DNA of 64,000 nucleotides from UBA1672 sp964352665 (GTDB taxonomy: Bacteria > Pseudomonadota > Alphaproteobacteria > Micavibrionales > Micavibrionaceae). Made by a program: the position numbers and the translations under genes. The DNA is taken from positions 1 through 64,000 of the forward strand of contig CAYGSJ010000009.1 in assembly GCA_964352665.1 (NCBI GenBank), in the 5' to 3' direction. The notes beneath the pieces are model-generated. The model searched no databases and had not been told where the DNA came from. It saw only the letters and a list, made by a program, of their open reading frames with translations. Shown one piece after another: positions 19,101-27,429 of this stretch. Each line of letters begins with the position of its first letter. Position 1 is the stretch's first letter.

Positions 19101-19804
19101 TCAAACTGGATTTTCATACCGCTGCTAAGATTACCGAATTTTACGTACCCATCTGCTACCGGATCATCTCCTGTATATCCTATCGAGGCTAATGCTACAG
19201 AAAGATCAATAAAGTCTCCGCCCGGCCCTACTTCAAAATCGCTTACTTGAAGTATATTACGAGCAAGCCAGTCCTCATAAGTGGGGGTGTACACATCTTG
19301 GTTTGGATTTAACTCTCCGCCACCGCCACCAGGAGGAGGCTCTTCACCAGAATTAGGATTGGTATACTCGCTAAGCACAACAATTCCCGAGGTTGCATGA
19401 AAGTATCCAGCAATATCTACTTCTGAAGAAATGGCACCATTATCGTCTCCGATGACAAAATCAATACCGGCGCCCATGCTAAAATAATCGCCCTCTTGAC
19501 CACCATAAAGGATGTTATCGCCATCATCGCCTGCCAGGAAATCACGTCCTTCATATCCTATTACCATGTCTGTTGGTTCTAAAGGTATAAGTTCGTTTGA
19601 TCTGTCCGCTTGGCTAGACGGCTCAAGAACTTCATCAAGACTAGACTTAAAGCTGGATGAAAGAAGAAGGGGTAAAGAGCCATCTACATGTTCGTATAAG
19701 TCTTCGAACAAATCATCCAAATCAATAGAACTAGACCCACTATTAGCAAAAGAATAGTAGTCTGCAAGCTCATCCCACCAAGATGCTTTAACAATAGTGA
19801 CCAT
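16133..19804 (-). CDS. Modular RTX protein with SGNH/sialate-acetylesterase-like domain
   Basis: 1223 aa. In order: a short N-terminal region; RTX beta-roll repeats near 80-120, 310-375, 770-800 and 1060-1130; two related modules at about 170-265 and 385-475; an SGNH esterase domain at about 480-740; two cadherin/tandem-95-like repeats (about 855-955 and 957-1055, PDSGYFG and PDAGYFG); and a C-terminal type I secretion region. The esterase domain has GQSNA (S490), GQGESD (595-600) and D710-x-x-H713, the blocks expected of the SASA/CE6 carbohydrate acetylesterases. Placed between algI and the RTX epimerase, it is a good candidate for an extracellular alginate deacetylase. That substrate is inference. 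No N-terminal signal peptide is seen, which fits type I export. SD GAGGTAGAG precedes the ATG. Confidence 0.85.
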   Translation of the reverse strand: MVTIVKASWWDELADYYSFANSGSSSIDLDDLFEDLYEHVDGSLPLLLSSSFKSSLDEVLEPSSQADRSNELIPLEPTDMVIGYEGRDFLAGDDGDNILYGGQEGDYFSMGAGIDFVIGDDNGAISSEVDIAGYFHATSGIVVLSEYTNPNSGEEPPPGGGGGELNPNQDVYTPTYEDWLARNILQVSDFEVGPGGDFIDLSVALASIGYTGDDPVADGYVKFGNLSSGMKIQFDSDGPGGSGAKEMVRILGISVEEFSIEDNLSWDGSVTGSGGSGSGSGTDDSLFTFVYDDGNGSYDILYAVEGIFGSDYDDEIHGHTELRNILYGSLGNDHIFGEGGNDVLIGGTGNDIVDGGTGDDLIITGLGNDLLTGGDGQDTFKFSGSIGSSISANISTILDFETGSSGDVIDVAEILNAIGYAGSNAVADGYVRIVDAGTDTHIQIDLDGFGGGAGQTLAVLEDVDSGNFSITNNLITDAPKALLVSILGQSNAAGLRVFDGDSDSGITRMEDMLEAQTDYDLIVTPFLDQAGYHVMPAIGGTRVDGNSDFDADDVWWFPDQGEPGEILIRAVEILAVQIAELRESGSAVKPTFVWGQGESDAILIGEKTTTQAREAAQDRYMDATLDVFNYIRDRLGDDVEIYIMETGRYNPVAAQLDGVSQQVIDDTMDGLVYIRDAQAQLALNYSYIHLAASYQDLPMLSEVDPGKATDVWHYAGDEREIIGDRLGDFIALEQGFDHVLDNPGTYPLYVLSALDLKDHPGMVVNGNSNDNIVVGTDGNDTLTGGAGDDALYGGSGFDEVLYTNDYADYTVTNGTWITVEDNESNDGFDTLIDIEKIIFADGFYQNGTFFGGGGGNNDPIARDDNFVGNQDIVITGNVMDDNGNGIDFDPEGDPLNVVAETIFTAHGTVVLQSNGDFTYTPDSGYFGPDGFSYTLEDDQGGDDTGDVSITLNEVTVNTSPVAVDDSFIGDQDIQITGNVLADNGHGVDFDPDLDPLNIVAAIITTAHGSVSLQSNGSFVYTPDAGYFGDDSFAYTVQDGLGGEDVGNVSLTLNSTTPGIYGTSGDDFLSGTAGNDTIYGLGGNDTIKGRDGDDILYGGDGDDYIEGNNGDDILYGGIGADTIKGSNGTDTYVWTNMNEAGDTIKDYRIGDDEVLDISDILIGYNPTTDAITDFVQITDNGTDSFLSVDADGGADNFVLLATLQGVTGLTDEELLETNGNLVTV

Positions 19805-20121
19805 ATTTACTCTACCTCAACAAAGAAATCCGGAATTTTCCTATAAAATAATAAGGAAATTCTATTTTACAATAATAGCAATTGTATTTCTGCATCATAA
19901 AAAACTGAAATACAACAAGAAATAAAAATTATACATAATTTACCAAAAATTAACGCGTCCGAGCCTAATATAGCCCTAGTATAGGGGAGTTGCGTATAAA
20001 CTTTTGCCTCCCCCAAAAAAAGAACTAGCGATGGCTAGATAAACACAAATCAAAACATGAAAGAAACGCGCTTGAATCTGTAGAGATTCAATGCCCCACA
20101 CACTCTTGAGAGGAGACGACT
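19805..20121. other. Divergent control region of the two RTX enzymes
   Basis: 317 nt without a gene, A+T-rich, separating the RTX esterase (minus) from the RTX epimerase (plus). It holds an imperfect inverted repeat (GGAATTTTCC, later GGAAATTC, about 19831-19863). Two small perfect ones are at 20025-20038 (CTAGC/GCTAG) and 20072-20091. No confident sigma-70 promoter could be picked by eye. The shared upstream region would allow joint regulation of the two enzymes. Confidence 0.5.
20072..20091 (+). promoter_or_regulatory. Leader hairpin or operator before the RTX epimerase
   Basis: A perfect 8-bp inverted repeat TTGAATCT/AGATTCAA with a GTAG loop lies 30 nt before the epimerase ATG. In the mRNA it forms a hairpin just upstream of the AGGAG ribosome binding site. 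In DNA it could be a dyad operator. No T-run follows, so it is not a terminator. Confidence 0.4.
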
Positions 20122-22467
20122 ATGCTTGTCTTTGACCCACGCGACTATGGCGCAAACCCTGATGATAACACTGATGATACTTTTGCAATTCAAGCTGCTT
20201 TGGATGCGGCACGTGATGCCGGCGGCGGCCACGTTTTGCTGTCCGCTGGAACCTATATTTTAACAGGTACGGGTACAGCTTCTGATGGGGCCCTGAGAAT
20301 ATATGACAACACAGAAATCTCCGGAGCAGGAATGGGCGAAACCGTGCTCAAAATCGCAGATGGCTGGACAAGCAAAATTACTGGTATGATACGTACACCC
20401 GTCAACCAAGCCACGGAAAACGTGATTATCCGCGATCTTACGCTAGATGGTAATAGAGATAATGTATCTGCCGACATTGACGGCATTATGACAGGTGTTT
20501 TGCCTGGTAAAGACGAGCACGACAATAATATCTTGATAGAGCGCGTTGAAATTCATGACGTATCGCGTATTGCATTTAACCCCCATGAACAAACACATAA
20601 CTTAACTATCCGCGATAGCGTTGCCCACCACAACAGCTGGGATGGCTTTATTGCCGATTTTGTTGTGAATGGGGTTTATGAAAACAATGTTGCTTATGCT
20701 AACGACCGTCACGGTTTTAATATTGTAACCCATAGTAACAATATGGTTATCCAAAACAATGTCTCTTATGATAATGGGGAGCAAGGTATTGTTTTACAAA
20801 GAGGATCTGGCAGCACAACCATAGAGGGTTGGGAAGAAATGCTGAACCATAGCATTCTTGTTCTCAATAACGAGATATATAATAACGGCAAGAATGGTAT
20901 TCTCTTAAAGCAGGTTCAGGACAACCAGATTATAGGGAATAATATATACGGTAATGGCGATGATGGTATTCAGATAGAGGGTGCTTTTGGTAACCTAATT
21001 TCTGGAAATACTATTGATTCCAATACCCATGGTATAGAAGTCCGTAATTATGGCGGCAGCATACCAGGCCCAGACACCTCTCATGATAATATAATCATGT
21101 TAAATGTTATAACGGCTCTACAGGATGCCCTGAAAGAGAACCACTCATCGACAATGGATAACGTATATGCAGAAAATACAGTCCTGTCTGGTGGAATAGC
21201 TTTAGGCTCTACAGCAACAATTCTAGTAAGTGCAGAGGGTCTTACCTATGAACTACTGGAGATTATAGCCAATCTACCTCTTAACTATCATGAAGGTTCT
21301 GATCCTCCCGCAGAAGAAGAGGAAGAGCCACCCGTTGAGGATCCTCCGGTTGAACAAGAGGAGCCACCTACTGAAGAAGAAGAGTCTGAGGAAGAGGAAG
21401 AGCCTCCAGTAGAAGAAAATCAGGTTCTTTCGGGTACAAGCAACGACGACACTCTTCATGGTGGAAGTGGTGATGACACACTTAAAGGGAGAAGCGGCGA
21501 TGACATGCTTTTTGGCGGCGCTGGCAATGATTATCTCGAAGGTAACTCAGGTGATGATATTCTCTACGGCGGCCTTGGTGCCGATGTCCTAAAAGGAAGC
21601 TCAGGCAAAGATACTTTTGTCTATGGAAGTTTGGAGGAAGGCGGAGATACCATTAAAGACTTCCGCCCAGACGAACTTATTGATTTAAAAGACGTTGTAA
21701 AGGATTTTGTTAACTTTAACAGCGAGACGGCCTTTGAAGACGGCTTCTTACGCCTTGAACAAAATGGTGATGATGTTCTGCTCTTCGTTAATACGGACGG
21801 ACATACAGGATCAGAAAATGACATTCTCTTTCTGACACTTCAGGATAGGCCATTATCATCAATAACTACTGATAATTTTGATCTAGGAGACTTTGCTTTT
21901 TCAGGGGAAGTCGAACCCCCTGTTGAGGAGGAAGAGGAGGAGGAGCCACCTGTAGTAGAAGAAACTATCGTAGAGGATCTGGATCTGAACGGTACATCTG
22001 ATGACGATATACTTGTCGGAGATATTATGGATGACAAGTTAGTTGGCCGGGACGGAAATGATGTCCTTATTGGGCTTGCTGGAAATGATAACCTTTGGGG
22101 TAATAATGGTAACGACATACTCTATGGCGGCGCCGGCCTTGATACTATGAAAGGTGGTCAAGGATCAGATTTATTTATTCTGGACGCTCAATCGGATGAC
22201 GTAGATGTAGTCAAAGACTTTAGGAGTGAAGACTGGCTTATGGTCGAAAACATTCTCGACTTTAATCCATTAACTGACACCATCTCTGACTTTATAAAGT
22301 TCACAGTCAATAACGGCAAGACCATGATTAATGTAGATCATGATGGTCTGGAGAATGGCCAGAACTTCACTATTGTTGCGCAATTAAATGGCGTGGATGA
22401 TCTCGGTAGTGCCCAGGAATTATATGATAGTGGCAATCTTCTTCTTACAATGAATGAATTTGTTTAG
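20122..22467 (+). CDS. AlgE-type secreted mannuronan C5-epimerase homologue with RTX modules
   Basis: 781 aa. Residues 1 to about 385 form an A-module very like Azotobacter AlgE epimerases: FDPRDYGANPDDNTDDT, GAGMGETVLKI, LTLDGNRDN, NPHEQ, LTIRDSVAH and NDRHGFN are all recognisable. Two R-modules follow, each with RTX repeats (about 434-590 and 625-781), preceded by linkers rich in Glu and Pro (about 391-432 and 598-615). The C-terminus is suited to type I secretion. The four AlgE4 active-site residues I recall (K117, Y149, D152, H154) align with D118, I150, N153 and H155, so only the histidine is kept. It may be inactive, differently catalytic or alginate-binding. AGGAG precedes the ATG; the stop overlaps that of alg8 by 4 nt. 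Confidence 0.88.
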   Translation: MLVFDPRDYGANPDDNTDDTFAIQAALDAARDAGGGHVLLSAGTYILTGTGTASDGALRIYDNTEISGAGMGETVLKIADGWTSKITGMIRTPVNQATENVIIRDLTLDGNRDNVSADIDGIMTGVLPGKDEHDNNILIERVEIHDVSRIAFNPHEQTHNLTIRDSVAHHNSWDGFIADFVVNGVYENNVAYANDRHGFNIVTHSNNMVIQNNVSYDNGEQGIVLQRGSGSTTIEGWEEMLNHSILVLNNEIYNNGKNGILLKQVQDNQIIGNNIYGNGDDGIQIEGAFGNLISGNTIDSNTHGIEVRNYGGSIPGPDTSHDNIIMLNVITALQDALKENHSSTMDNVYAENTVLSGGIALGSTATILVSAEGLTYELLEIIANLPLNYHEGSDPPAEEEEEPPVEDPPVEQEEPPTEEEESEEEEEPPVEENQVLSGTSNDDTLHGGSGDDTLKGRSGDDMLFGGAGNDYLEGNSGDDILYGGLGADVLKGSSGKDTFVYGSLEEGGDTIKDFRPDELIDLKDVVKDFVNFNSETAFEDGFLRLEQNGDDVLLFVNTDGHTGSENDILFLTLQDRPLSSITTDNFDLGDFAFSGEVEPPVEEEEEEEPPVVEETIVEDLDLNGTSDDDILVGDIMDDKLVGRDGNDVLIGLAGNDNLWGNNGNDILYGGAGLDTMKGGQGSDLFILDAQSDDVDVVKDFRSEDWLMVENILDFNPLTDTISDFIKFTVNNGKTMINVDHDGLENGQNFTIVAQLNGVDDLGSAQELYDSGNLLLTMNEFV

Positions 22468-24014
22468 AGGAAATTATATAAAGCCCAAGATGTTGGAATG
22501 GTCATAAGGCCAGAAAATAGGCCCACCAGTGCAACAAATACCGTGATTGCAATTGCGTACATGTAGTTTGATGTAAAGTTAACAAATCTCTGCTGAGTAT
22601 TTGACATACCGCGCTGTAACTTTGTTTTCTGGCGCGTCCATGACTGTTTATCAAGACGGAAAAATACGTAGGTTTTAATGGCAGAGCCCCATATTTGGTT
22701 GTAATACAGTAAAAACGGGTAATACCAACTAAGGACAGGACGCACACTAAGAAGCATAAGAGTCATAATCCAGCGCGTGAACCCTATCCATGCAAAATAG
22801 ATAGGAAGAAACACAATCGAATGTTTAATCACCAGCATCAGTGCAAATACAGGACCAGCAAGAGATGTCCACATTGATATACGCTGATCCAATACACACC
22901 ACCAAGTGAAAAGGCCTATGCGGTGCGGACCCAATGCTAGTGCCCTTCCGTTTGTCCGTAACATATTCCCGAACCAACGAAACATGAGCTGTGTTGTGGC
23001 TTTAAAAAAATTAGCGTGTGGAGGATGCTCCACAGTCATAACAACCGTATCTGGAACATACAGCATGTCATAACCCTTCTTTAAAACCCAGTACCAGCTT
23101 GACTTATCATCACCAGTAAGAAATCTGAACTTGCCGAGGCGCCAATGATCAATCGAATCACTTTGTACATCACGGATAAATCCAGGATCCGTAATAATAT
23201 CGGCCCGGAACATCGACATTCTGCCGGTTAAAGTTAAAACTTTACGCGACAAGGCAACCGAACACATTAACACCTGTCTTTGGGCAAAACGCATGTCGTG
23301 CCACTCTCTGATCAGTTTGCTGCCCCTAACTTCACACTCTTCATCGGTTGTTAAAGCTCCAAGGTTTGGCATTTTCTTAAAAAAGACAGAACATTTTCTA
23401 ATAAGGCCCTCTTCTAGGATTGAATCACCATCAATAACGGCCACAACCGCATCAGGAGCAGGCATATCCCTTGAAATGGCCCTGAACCCCTGCGCAAGCC
23501 CATCTCGCTTTCCTGTGCCCGGAATCCTGACAATTTGGAGGCGTACATGTTCTGGCGGATTGGCTTCAACAAATAGCTGCCTAAAGAGAAATTCGTCACC
23601 CATTTCAACAAGTGACGCTACAATTGTTGTTGGAACTCCACAATTAATGGCCTCCTCTATAGCAGCACTATATACATTGACCGATGTATGGGCATCTATA
23701 CGAAAACTCGTAACCAAGAGATAAACATGAGACGGTAAAAGGTTTTCTTCATCTGCCGTCACAGCAGCTCTCATCATAGGGAATGTATAGGTACGGTAAA
23801 CAACAGAACGTATAAAATGCAAAAGACCCCAGCTATAGCGCCATATTGCTAACCCCCCTACTACAAAAATAAATTGCTTTGATGCCGGGTCAAGAGCTTG
23901 ATCCGGTAGAAAAGAAACTAAAAGCAAAAGAAGAGCAGTATAAACCGCAAAACCACCAATACCTTTGATGGTTTGATACGATCTACTATAATAAGTTGAC
24001 GGTTCTGCTTTCAT
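22464..24014 (-). CDS. alg8: Alginate polymerase Alg8 (GT2)
   Basis: 516-residue inner-membrane processive glycosyltransferase that polymerises mannuronate from GDP-mannuronate. Two hydrophobic N-terminal segments precede a GT2 domain with VAVIDGDS (DxD), TTDEE and the GDD motif near residue 305, and a Q-x-x-x-R-W stretch (QLMFRWF). Several transmembrane helices follow. Needs Alg44 with bound c-di-GMP for activity in Pseudomonas. It follows algD by 6 nt in the same transcript, as in Pseudomonas, but this algD-alg8 pair is separated from alg44 and the rest of the operon by over 10 kb. Confidence 0.92.
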   Translation of the reverse strand: MKAEPSTYYSRSYQTIKGIGGFAVYTALLLLLVSFLPDQALDPASKQFIFVVGGLAIWRYSWGLLHFIRSVVYRTYTFPMMRAAVTADEENLLPSHVYLLVTSFRIDAHTSVNVYSAAIEEAINCGVPTTIVASLVEMGDEFLFRQLFVEANPPEHVRLQIVRIPGTGKRDGLAQGFRAISRDMPAPDAVVAVIDGDSILEEGLIRKCSVFFKKMPNLGALTTDEECEVRGSKLIREWHDMRFAQRQVLMCSVALSRKVLTLTGRMSMFRADIITDPGFIRDVQSDSIDHWRLGKFRFLTGDDKSSWYWVLKKGYDMLYVPDTVVMTVEHPPHANFFKATTQLMFRWFGNMLRTNGRALALGPHRIGLFTWWCVLDQRISMWTSLAGPVFALMLVIKHSIVFLPIYFAWIGFTRWIMTLMLLSVRPVLSWYYPFLLYYNQIWGSAIKTYVFFRLDKQSWTRQKTKLQRGMSNTQQRFVNFTSNYMYAIAITVFVALVGLFSGLMTIPTSWALYNFL

Positions 24015-24020
24015 TCCGTT

Positions 24021-25340
24021 TTACCAACAGATCCCCGAATAAGATTTGCGCTCTTCCAAAATTTTATTCTTGAGACGAACAAGATCAATAATCTCCGCAT
24101 TGTCATTAACATTTTTTAGAATTTGCGCATATTCCTCATGACCGTTACCAATCACAAACACTTCTGCATTATTCAAAACATCTTGAGATTTTTCGACCAA
24201 ACATTTTGAAATATGAGGAATACCCTCCCTGATGTATTTTTGGTTAGCACCCTCCATATTGGCCGCTTCATAAACACAAGGATCATAAATCGTAAGCTCA
24301 TAACCATCATTCAAAAGCATATCCGCCAAAGTAACCAACGGACTCTCGCGAAGATCATCGGTCCCGGCTTTAAAACTTAAACCCATCATTCCGATTTTTT
24401 TCTTCTTAGTATCTTTGATCATGCGATGAGCACGCTGTACCTGTTCTTCATTCGCTTCTAGAAGTGAGTCAAAAATTGGTGTTTTTACACCCCTCGCCTT
24501 TCCGCTGGCACGAATGGCACGTACATCTTTTGGCAAACAAGAACCGCCAAAAGCAAAGCCAGGCATTAAATAGGCGCGTGAAATATTAAGTTTTGTATCT
24601 TTAAAGAAGATTTCCATCACCTGATGGCTATCTACACCAAGTTCCTTAAAAATATTACCTATTTCATTGGCAAAACCGACTTTCATAGCATGCCAAGCAT
24701 TATCGGCATACTTTACACCTTCTGAAACTTCAACGGTACATATGGCATTTTCTGCATCAATACCTTTGTATACTTCAACCATCATCTGCGCTGTTTTATC
24801 ATCGAGCGCACCAATAACAACTTTTGGCGGATTGAAATAATCGTCAATAGCCGTACTTTCACGCAAAAATTCTGGATTATTGCCAAAGCCAAAGCCTTGC
24901 CCCGCTTTCTTTCCTGACGCTTTTTCTAGCGCTGGAATAGCAATATCACGAGCAGTACCAGGAACGACCGTAGATCTTAAAACCACCGAATGAAAACTAT
25001 CTTTGCCCTTTAAAATATCCCCTATTTCTTGACATACGCCCTCCACATAATCCAATTTCAGTGATCCATCTTCATTACTGGGTGTTCCCACACAGATTAA
25101 TGATAGGTCTGTGTTCATAACAGCCTCTCTCACATCAAGAGTTGCTCTAAGCTTTCCTGTTTTTTGATGTTTGGCTATCATTTCAGGAAGACCGGGCTCA
25201 ACGATCGGAGAGCGCCCTTCTGCTATGCATTTAACCTTTATGGGATCTTTATCAATTGCAATGACGTCAAAACCTGACTCTGCGAGGCAAGCACTAGCAA
25301 CGGCCCCTACGTATCCCAAACCAAAAACACTAATTTTCAT
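24021..25340 (-). CDS. algD: GDP-mannose 6-dehydrogenase AlgD
   Basis: 439-residue four-electron dehydrogenase that makes GDP-mannuronic acid, the committed step of alginate synthesis. The NAD site is GLGYVG at the N-terminus. The catalytic cysteine is C268 in GGSCLPKD, the same number as in P. aeruginosa AlgD. E-S-T in FLRESTAIDD and K in the SEGVKYADN segment are as expected. First gene of the algD-alg8 pair and divergent from algL. AGGAG is found 12 nt before the ATG. Family members act as dimers with allosteric control; nothing unusual seen here. Confidence 0.94.
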   Translation of the reverse strand: MKISVFGLGYVGAVASACLAESGFDVIAIDKDPIKVKCIAEGRSPIVEPGLPEMIAKHQKTGKLRATLDVREAVMNTDLSLICVGTPSNEDGSLKLDYVEGVCQEIGDILKGKDSFHSVVLRSTVVPGTARDIAIPALEKASGKKAGQGFGFGNNPEFLRESTAIDDYFNPPKVVIGALDDKTAQMMVEVYKGIDAENAICTVEVSEGVKYADNAWHAMKVGFANEIGNIFKELGVDSHQVMEIFFKDTKLNISRAYLMPGFAFGGSCLPKDVRAIRASGKARGVKTPIFDSLLEANEEQVQRAHRMIKDTKKKKIGMMGLSFKAGTDDLRESPLVTLADMLLNDGYELTIYDPCVYEAANMEGANQKYIREGIPHISKCLVEKSQDVLNNAEVFVIGNGHEEYAQILKNVNDNAEIIDLVRLKNKILEERKSYSGICW

Positions 25341-25520
25341 CCTATAATTCTCCTGATGATTTATTATCCTACAACCCTAATAATGGCCGTGCTTATACCA
25401 TTTTTATTTTACAGAATACAAGGATAATAATACGCGGTTGATAATTTTTAACTCTTGTTGATATGGAGTGATACTTTATCGTATAAGAACTGCATAAAAT
25501 CAATACTTAACAAAAATGAT

Positions 25521-26627
25521 ATGTATTACAAATTATTGACTTCCATAACCCTACTTGGCTGCTTTGTTATAACATCTTGTTATAAACCGCAAGATGCAAA
25601 AGACAGCAAGGTTCTTTTGCCCCCTTTCGACGTTGCTTTAGTAAGAAGCAATGTACAGGAGCCGTACAGTAAGAAATTCCGTTGTAAACGCCCTCCTGAG
25701 CCTATGAAAGATTTGTTTTTTGAATCTATGTACGATAAAGATTCAAAAAATGCGTCAGAAATAGATCCCGAGGCATATGATGTTTACAAAAATGATACCA
25801 AACCATTGAGGACACTAGAGTCTGGTTTGGCAACGACAGCTAATTACTATCTAAAGTCAAATCCCCCTAGATCCGAGATAGCTGAATGCGTCATGGCATG
25901 GCTCAGTATTTGGGGAGATGACAACGCATTACTAGGCAAAAGCTCTCAAAACGGTGACTTTTTAAGAAAATGGCTCCTTTCATCAATATCTCTTGCATAC
26001 TTACAGGTAAAAGATGACCCCTATATTTCACCTGAATTACACGAAAAAACTAAGGCGTGGATTAGACGGATTACTGAGCGGGTCATACAGGATTTTTCTA
26101 AGAACAGCGATAAAAACTCAAGAAATAACAATCATATGTATTGGGCCGCTTGGGGTGTCATGACCGCGGGCATTGTTTTGAATGACCAGAGTTTCTACAA
26201 CTGGGGGCTTTATGAAGCTAAACTTGGAATCCAGGATATACAGAAAAACGGCACCCTACCGCTCGAGCTGGATAGAGGTAAAAAAGCCTACAATTATCAT
26301 CATTTTGCCGCTATACCGCTCTTCATGATGGCTCACACCGCTGATGTAAACGGAGATGACCTATTTGGTTTAAATGGCCAGGGCCTTCAACGTCTGGGAG
26401 AGGTAATACTCGATAACATGGAAAATCAAACTCTATTTGAAGAACTTACAGACGAAAAACAGGATCTAACCCGGACTATTACTTCTTCTAACCTCGTCTG
26501 GCTGGAAATTTATAACAAATACTATCCAAGTGATAACAATATGAAATGGCTTACGAAATACAGAAGTGTCAAGCAAAGCCGTGTAGGTGGTGATGCCACC
26601 CTCCTCTATTCTGGAGAGAATTATTAA
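25521..26627 (+). CDS. algL: Alginate lyase AlgL (PL5), predicted lipoprotein
   Basis: Degrades alginate that escapes into the periplasm by beta-elimination. The PL5 signature NNHMYWAAW is present with H205. R252 and Y259-H260 lie in LPLELDRGKKAYNYHH, matching the H202/R249/Y256 set of P. aeruginosa AlgL with a 3-residue shift. RVGGD near the end is also family-like. I start at the ATG at 25521 rather than upstream TTG codons because it yields a lipoprotein signal (VITSC, C20). Pseudomonas AlgL is a soluble periplasmic protein, so membrane anchoring would be a difference. Divergent from algD; its stop overlaps the next convergent gene by 4 nt. 368 aa. Confidence 0.9.
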   Translation: MYYKLLTSITLLGCFVITSCYKPQDAKDSKVLLPPFDVALVRSNVQEPYSKKFRCKRPPEPMKDLFFESMYDKDSKNASEIDPEAYDVYKNDTKPLRTLESGLATTANYYLKSNPPRSEIAECVMAWLSIWGDDNALLGKSSQNGDFLRKWLLSSISLAYLQVKDDPYISPELHEKTKAWIRRITERVIQDFSKNSDKNSRNNNHMYWAAWGVMTAGIVLNDQSFYNWGLYEAKLGIQDIQKNGTLPLELDRGKKAYNYHHFAAIPLFMMAHTADVNGDDLFGLNGQGLQRLGEVILDNMENQTLFEELTDEKQDLTRTITSSNLVWLEIYNKYYPSDNNMKWLTKYRSVKQSRVGGDATLLYSGENY

Positions 26628-27181
26628 CCAAACAAACGTTCAAAGAACCCTTTGGATTTTTCTTCATCAAGCAAACGCTCCAGCTCTTCTTTCTCTTCCT
26701 GTGCAACCTTCTCCTGATTACTGATGCGCTCTTCAATAGACTTGAGCGCTTTCTCCCATTCAACTCCCCTGCCCTCTTTTGTATAGTGTTCCAACAGTAA
26801 CGTGGTCTTTCCTTGATTTTCTTGTGCTTTGTTTAAGGTATCTTGAAGTTGCTCTATGCGCTGCTCAAATTGTTCGCGTTCGCGCTTTCTCTCGGTTTCC
26901 AGAGTATCTAGCCGTTCTCTTAAAACTGCCAACTCGATCAAAGTAATAGATTGATCGCCCTTCTCTTTTGTAAAGTTTTGCTCAGTGTTTACAGTGTTTG
27001 ACGCTTTGGTACTGTTCTCAAGGTTAAGTGATCCGTAGACCCTTTCAAGCTCAGAGACATCAATAACCTTTTTATTTTTACCGCTCGAGATGTAAGTTAA
27101 TTTGCCACTGTTCATATCATTATACAGAGTTGTTCTACTAACCCCGGCTAAAGCGGCAGCTTTTGTTATGGACACTTTCAT
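26624..27181 (-). CDS. HTH DNA-binding protein with long coiled coil, plasmid type
   Basis: 185 aa. The first 50 residues are a helix-turn-helix of the excisionase/MerR kind (ITKAAALAGVSRTTLYNDM). A charged coiled coil rich in Glu, Lys, Arg and Gln covers about residues 80-175, ending in KGFFERLFG. This layout recalls KfrA-type and other plasmid accessory proteins that bind DNA near replication or partition genes. It reads away from the repC leader, and TGTAAAC-like sites lie in and just upstream of its promoter region, so it may autoregulate or control repC. The exact role is not known. Confidence 0.65.
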   Translation of the reverse strand: MKVSITKAAALAGVSRTTLYNDMNSGKLTYISSGKNKKVIDVSELERVYGSLNLENSTKASNTVNTEQNFTKEKGDQSITLIELAVLRERLDTLETERKREREQFEQRIEQLQDTLNKAQENQGKTTLLLEHYTKEGRGVEWEKALKSIEERISNQEKVAQEEKEELERLLDEEKSKGFFERLFG

Positions 27182-27429
27182 GTTAATGGACCTGTCTGTT
27201 AAGTTTGCAAAGCGTTACAATGATATTATCAAAAACTGTAAACTACACAAACAGTAAAATGTGTAAACTTTTAATACGTACATTTACAGAAATTGGACAA
27301 TTTTTGAGTAATTATGTACTTTACAGATTTACATGTTTACATGACAGTTGTTTGCATTTATGTATACACCATATCAAGATTATTTAATCTAAACAGATAA
27401 ATAGCTAGAGAACAAAAAATTGTAAACTT

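Noticed and set aside
16400..19560. Regularly repeated short DNA units resembling an array
   Set aside because: They encode the RTX nonapeptide and vary at codon level; spacing follows the protein repeats, so this is not CRISPR.
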